A DNA stretch of 64,000 bases from contig NZ_JOFH01000007.1 of assembly GCF_000721235.1 (NCBI RefSeq), forward strand, positions 1 through 64,000, given 5' to 3'. Below the pieces are notes generated by a model, which was not told the DNA's origin, did not search any database, and saw only the letters and a program-made list of their open reading frames with translations. Source of the stretch: Streptomyces olivaceus (lineage in GTDB: Bacteria > Actinomycetota > Actinomycetes > Streptomycetales > Streptomycetaceae). Positions within the stretch are counted from its first letter, which is position 1; the number at the start of each line of letters is the position of its first letter. The position numbers and the translations under genes are program-made. This document shows, piece after piece, positions 61,266 to 64,000 of the stretch.

Positions 61266-62306
61266 ATGCCCCTGTGGCCCGTCTACACCGGCGCGCCGGC
61301 CCCGCACGACGGCATCACCCGGCTGCCCCCACCGCCGCCCTGGCGGGCCTTCGAGGGCGAGCCCGTGCTCGATCCGCCCGCCGAGGACACCGTCGACCCG
61401 GGCGCCTCCCCGGACCGCGCCCAGCAGGCCACGGCCCACCGGGCCACGACCTACCAGGCCACCGAGGACACGGTGCAGTTGGTCAACGCGGCCCTGTATC
61501 TGCGCCGCCCGCTGCTGGTCACCGGCCCGCCCGGCACCGGCAAGTCCTCCCTCGCCTACGCGGTCGCCCGCGAGCTCGGCCTGGGTCCGGTCCTGCGCTG
61601 GAACATCACCAGCCGCAGCACCCTGCACGACGGCCTGTACACGTACGACCCGCTCTCCCGGCTCTACGCGGCCCGCCACGCCACCGGGCTGCCCGGCGCC
61701 CCGGCGGCGGCGACCGGCATCGAGGACCACCTGCGGCTCGGCCCGCTCGGCACCGCCCTCCTCCCCTACGCCCGCCCGCGCGCCCTGCTGATCGACGAGA
61801 TCGACAAGAGCGACCTCGACCTGCCGAACGACCTGCTGCACGTCCTGGAGGAGGGCCAGTACGAGATCCCCGAGCTGGTCCGGGCCGCCCGCGACGTCCC
61901 CGGCGGACGCGCCGAGGTGCTGATCGACGGCACCGACCGGCGGGTGCCGGTGGAGCGCGGCCGGGTGCGGTGCAGGGAGTTCCCGTTCGTCGTCCTCACC
62001 AGCAACGGCGAGCGCGAGTTCCCGCCCGCGTTCCTGCGCCGGTGCGTCTCGCTGCGCCTGCGGCAGCCGGAAGGCCACCACCTCGCCGAGATCGTCCGCG
62101 CCCACCTGGGCGAGCCCGACGCGTACGCGCAGCAGCTGATCCAGCGGTTCCTGTCCCGGGTGGGCAGCGGCGAACTGGCCACGGACCAGCTGCTCAACGC
62201 CATCTACCTGGCGCGCTCCTCCGGTCTGGGCGCCGACTCCCTGGACGGTCTCGCGGAGCAGCTCATGCCGTACCTGGGCAGGTCCCCGCAGGCCGACGCG
62301 TTCTGA
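61266..62306 (+). CDS. MoxR-type AAA+ ATPase
   Basis: 346 residues from ATG 61266, with GGAGAGAAG upstream. Walker A GPPGTGKS (residues 87–94), Walker B LLIDEIDKSD (Asp177/Glu178), sensor 1 in FVVLTSNGEREFPPAF and the arginine finger region RRCVSLRLRQP are all present, so ATP hydrolysis is expected. MoxR ATPases work with vWA-domain proteins to remodel a target. Here the vWA partner starts at the last base of this gene's stop codon (TGATG), and the VMAP protease lies just upstream, giving the standard three-component arrangement. Confidence 0.94.
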   Translation: MPLWPVYTGAPAPHDGITRLPPPPPWRAFEGEPVLDPPAEDTVDPGASPDRAQQATAHRATTYQATEDTVQLVNAALYLRRPLLVTGPPGTGKSSLAYAVARELGLGPVLRWNITSRSTLHDGLYTYDPLSRLYAARHATGLPGAPAAATGIEDHLRLGPLGTALLPYARPRALLIDEIDKSDLDLPNDLLHVLEEGQYEIPELVRAARDVPGGRAEVLIDGTDRRVPVERGRVRCREFPFVVLTSNGEREFPPAFLRRCVSLRLRQPEGHHLAEIVRAHLGEPDAYAQQLIQRFLSRVGSGELATDQLLNAIYLARSSGLGADSLDGLAEQLMPYLGRSPQADAF

Positions 62307-64000
62307 TGCCGGCCGACCGCCCCGGCCCGCCGGACCCGCTGCCCCACCTGGCCGACATCCTCGGCCGGGCCTCCTCGGGCGCCCGCCCGACCCCGCTGGA
62401 GCTGGCCGAACTCCTCTGGCTGGCCGGGCAGATGACCCCGGCGCCGGACCCGCCGGACGGCCCGGCACCGGACGGTACGGACCCGGTCCCGGACGGGACC
62501 GTACCGCCGCCGGACCCGGTCCGCCGGCCGGCACCCGACCGGGACCTGGACCGGGACCGGCACCACCGGCACGGACCGGGGCGGGAGCAGGGGCAGGGTC
62601 AGGGACAGGGGCGGGACTCCGGGCAGGACCGGCCCGTGCCGGGGCCGCCGCCCGCCGCCGACGCGCCCGGCACCCCGCTGCGGCTGCCGTCGTCCGCCGC
62701 GCCCGCGCCGGGGACGTCGGCGGCCGAACCGCACAGCGCCCTGCTCGCGCCCGCCCCGCCGATGCTGCGGCACACGCTGGCGCTGCAACGCTCCCTGCGC
62801 CCGCTGAAACGCCGTACCGCCGCGCCCGTCGGCCACGAGGTGGACGAGTCCGCGACCGCCGACCGCATCGCGCGCCTCGGCGGTGGGCCCGAGTGGTGGC
62901 TGCCCGTGCTGCGTCCGGTGCGGGAGCGCTGGCTGCGGCTGCACCTGGTGCACGACGCGGGTCCGACGATGCCGGTCTGGCAGCCGCTGGTGCGCGAACT
63001 GCACGACGCGCTCGCCCAGTCGGGCGTCTTCCGCACCGTCGTGCTGCACCGCGCGGACGCCGACGGCACCGTCGGCGGGGACGGCTTCCAGGCGCCCGCG
63101 GACGGCCGTACGGTCACCCTGCTGATCAGCGACTGCATGGGGCCGCAGTGGCGCGAGGGCGAGGCCGGCACCCGGTGGTTCGGCACGCTGCGCCGCTGGG
63201 CGCGGCACACTCCGCTCGCCGTCCTCCAGCCGCTGCCCGAGCGGTTGTGGCGCGACACCGCCCTGCCGCCGGTCCCGGGCCGGCTGTCGGCCCCGCACCG
63301 GGCGGCGCCCAGCTCCTCCCTCGCCTTCACGCCGTACGACGACACCGCGCCCCCCGCTCCCCGCGGCGCCGTGTCCGTCCCGGTGCTGGAGCCGGGCCCC
63401 CGGTGGCTGGCGAACTGGGCCGCGCTGGTCGCGAGCCCGGGCGGCACCACGCACCCGGGCGCCGCCGCCGTGCTGCACCGGCCGCTGCCGGCCGACGCCG
63501 ACGACCGCACCGACCTCGCCCGGCTGTCCCCCGAGGACCTGGTCCTGCGCTTCCGTGCCCGCGCCTCCCGCGAGGCCTTCCGGCTGGCCGGCCACCTCGC
63601 GCTGGGGCGGCCCGACCTGCCGGTGATGCGGCTGGTGCAGGCCGCGGTCGAACCGGACCCGCGACCGCAGCACCTGGCCGAGGTCATCCTCAGCGGCCTG
63701 CTCACCGCGGTCGCCGGGCCGCCCGGTTCGTACGCTTTCCGTCCCGGCGTACGCGACCTGCTGCTGCGGGGGCTGCCCCGCACCGCCCGCAACCGCACCC
63801 ACGAACTGCTGCTGCGCACCGGCGGTCTGATCGACGAGCGGGCGGGGCGGTCGCCCGGCGAGTTCCGCGCGCTGATCCCGTCCCGCGGCGGCACCGAACG
63901 GGCCGACGGCGGCGAGACGTTCGCCGTGATCAGTGAGGACAGCGCCCGGCAACTGGCCGTACCGGCGCGCCCCGGGGCCCCCTCGCCGTTCCCCCGCGCC
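62306..64000 (+). CDS. SAV_2336-type N-terminal domain / vWA-like protein (3' end cut off)
   Basis: 565 codons are visible and the frame is open at the window edge. The N-terminus (LPHLADILGRASSGARPTPL, then ELAELLWLAGQM) matches the domain named after S. avermitilis SAV_2336. A disordered Pro/Asp/Gly-rich linker of about 100 residues follows. Then comes a vWA-like fold in which the metal-site motif is degenerate: LHLVHDAGPTMPVW stands where D-x-S-x-S is usual, with a later LLISDCMG. C-terminal helical parts (DLVLRFRARASREAFRLAGH, VILSGLLTAVAG, SYAFRPGVRDLLLRGL) resemble those found before effector modules. Any effector domain lies beyond the window. Confidence 0.88.
   Translation, partial: MPADRPGPPDPLPHLADILGRASSGARPTPLELAELLWLAGQMTPAPDPPDGPAPDGTDPVPDGTVPPPDPVRRPAPDRDLDRDRHHRHGPGREQGQGQGQGRDSGQDRPVPGPPPAADAPGTPLRLPSSAAPAPGTSAAEPHSALLAPAPPMLRHTLALQRSLRPLKRRTAAPVGHEVDESATADRIARLGGGPEWWLPVLRPVRERWLRLHLVHDAGPTMPVWQPLVRELHDALAQSGVFRTVVLHRADADGTVGGDGFQAPADGRTVTLLISDCMGPQWREGEAGTRWFGTLRRWARHTPLAVLQPLPERLWRDTALPPVPGRLSAPHRAAPSSSLAFTPYDDTAPPAPRGAVSVPVLEPGPRWLANWAALVASPGGTTHPGAAAVLHRPLPADADDRTDLARLSPEDLVLRFRARASREAFRLAGHLALGRPDLPVMRLVQAAVEPDPRPQHLAEVILSGLLTAVAGPPGSYAFRPGVRDLLLRGLPRTARNRTHELLLRTGGLIDERAGRSPGEFRALIPSRGGTERADGGETFAVISEDSARQLAVPARPGAPSPFPRA

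Noticed and set aside
62204..63952. 582-codon minus-strand frame over the SAV_2336-type gene
   Set aside because: Opposite a gene with family motifs; Arg/Gly-rich composition typical of a shadow.

Overview
The window is about 72% GC. Gene starts are often GTG or TTG, stop/start overlaps are common, and almost every gene has long antisense shadow frames. Together with family content (FasR–FabD–FabH–ACP–FabF, DUF3145, SCO2400-like protein, MatB, DUF397 and MAB_1171c-type proteins, a vWA–MoxR–VMAP cluster) this indicates a Streptomyces chromosome. The order resembles, from memory, the SCO2386–SCO2445 stretch of S. coelicolor. No rRNA, tRNA, CRISPR array, insertion sequence or phage gene was recognised.

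Layout. 1–930: end of a helix-turn-helix/DUF5753 regulator and its DUF397 partner. 1287–6339: a 1522-residue secreted toxin (signal segment, ricin-type lectin, about 600 residues of Ala-rich coiled coil, C-terminal deaminase) and a likely immunity gene, separated by a strong hairpin. 6428–7096: pirin. 7181–12236: the core fatty-acid operon fasR-fabD-fabH-acpP-fabF, closed by a 42-bp perfect palindrome. 12314–24158: mixed genes (DUF3145, SGNH lipoprotein, aldose epimerase, secreted C15-like protein, EI24 membrane protein, ohr with an in-frame stop, MarR with its divergent oxidoreductase, Uma2, a GntR/UTRA pair, GHKL ATPase, alpha/beta hydrolase, SCO2400-like protein).

24373–33060 is a sugar region: an enolase-superfamily dehydratase, a zinc dehydrogenase and a U32-like protein, then a ChvE/GguA/GguB-type ABC importer and a Tat-exported aldose epimerase. 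33203–38263 holds an aminotransferase with a long disordered tail, a membrane-anchored PstS-like protein, an unknown exported protein and an Rrf2 regulator. 38360–46074 holds a GH35 homologue lacking the usual catalytic motif, a GH51 arabinofuranosidase and its sugar ABC transporter. 46221–50710 is a coupled set of ImmA/IrrE-like protease, two MAB_1171c membrane proteins and an FAD oxidoreductase. 50727–52411 is an IclR regulator with an SMP-30 lactonase. 53277–58531 is a malonate module (GntR regulator, MatC-like permease, MatB, fused carboxyltransferase). A 19-codon hydrophobic peptide gene follows. 58928–64000 (cut by the window edge) is a trypco1 / trypsin–VMAP-C / MoxR / SAV_2336-type vWA conflict operon.

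Two points stand out. Three promoters far apart (dehydratase operon, arabinoside transport operon, IclR–lactonase operon) share the 13-mer TGTTCGANATWTC in the same orientation, 25–26 bp downstream of the proposed -10 box. This suggests one pentose/aldonate regulon, perhaps under the local IclR protein. Also, the only in-frame TTA codon I found is in the first gene of the vWA–MoxR–VMAP operon, so that operon may depend on the bldA tRNA. All functions are inferred by reading sequence; no database search was run.
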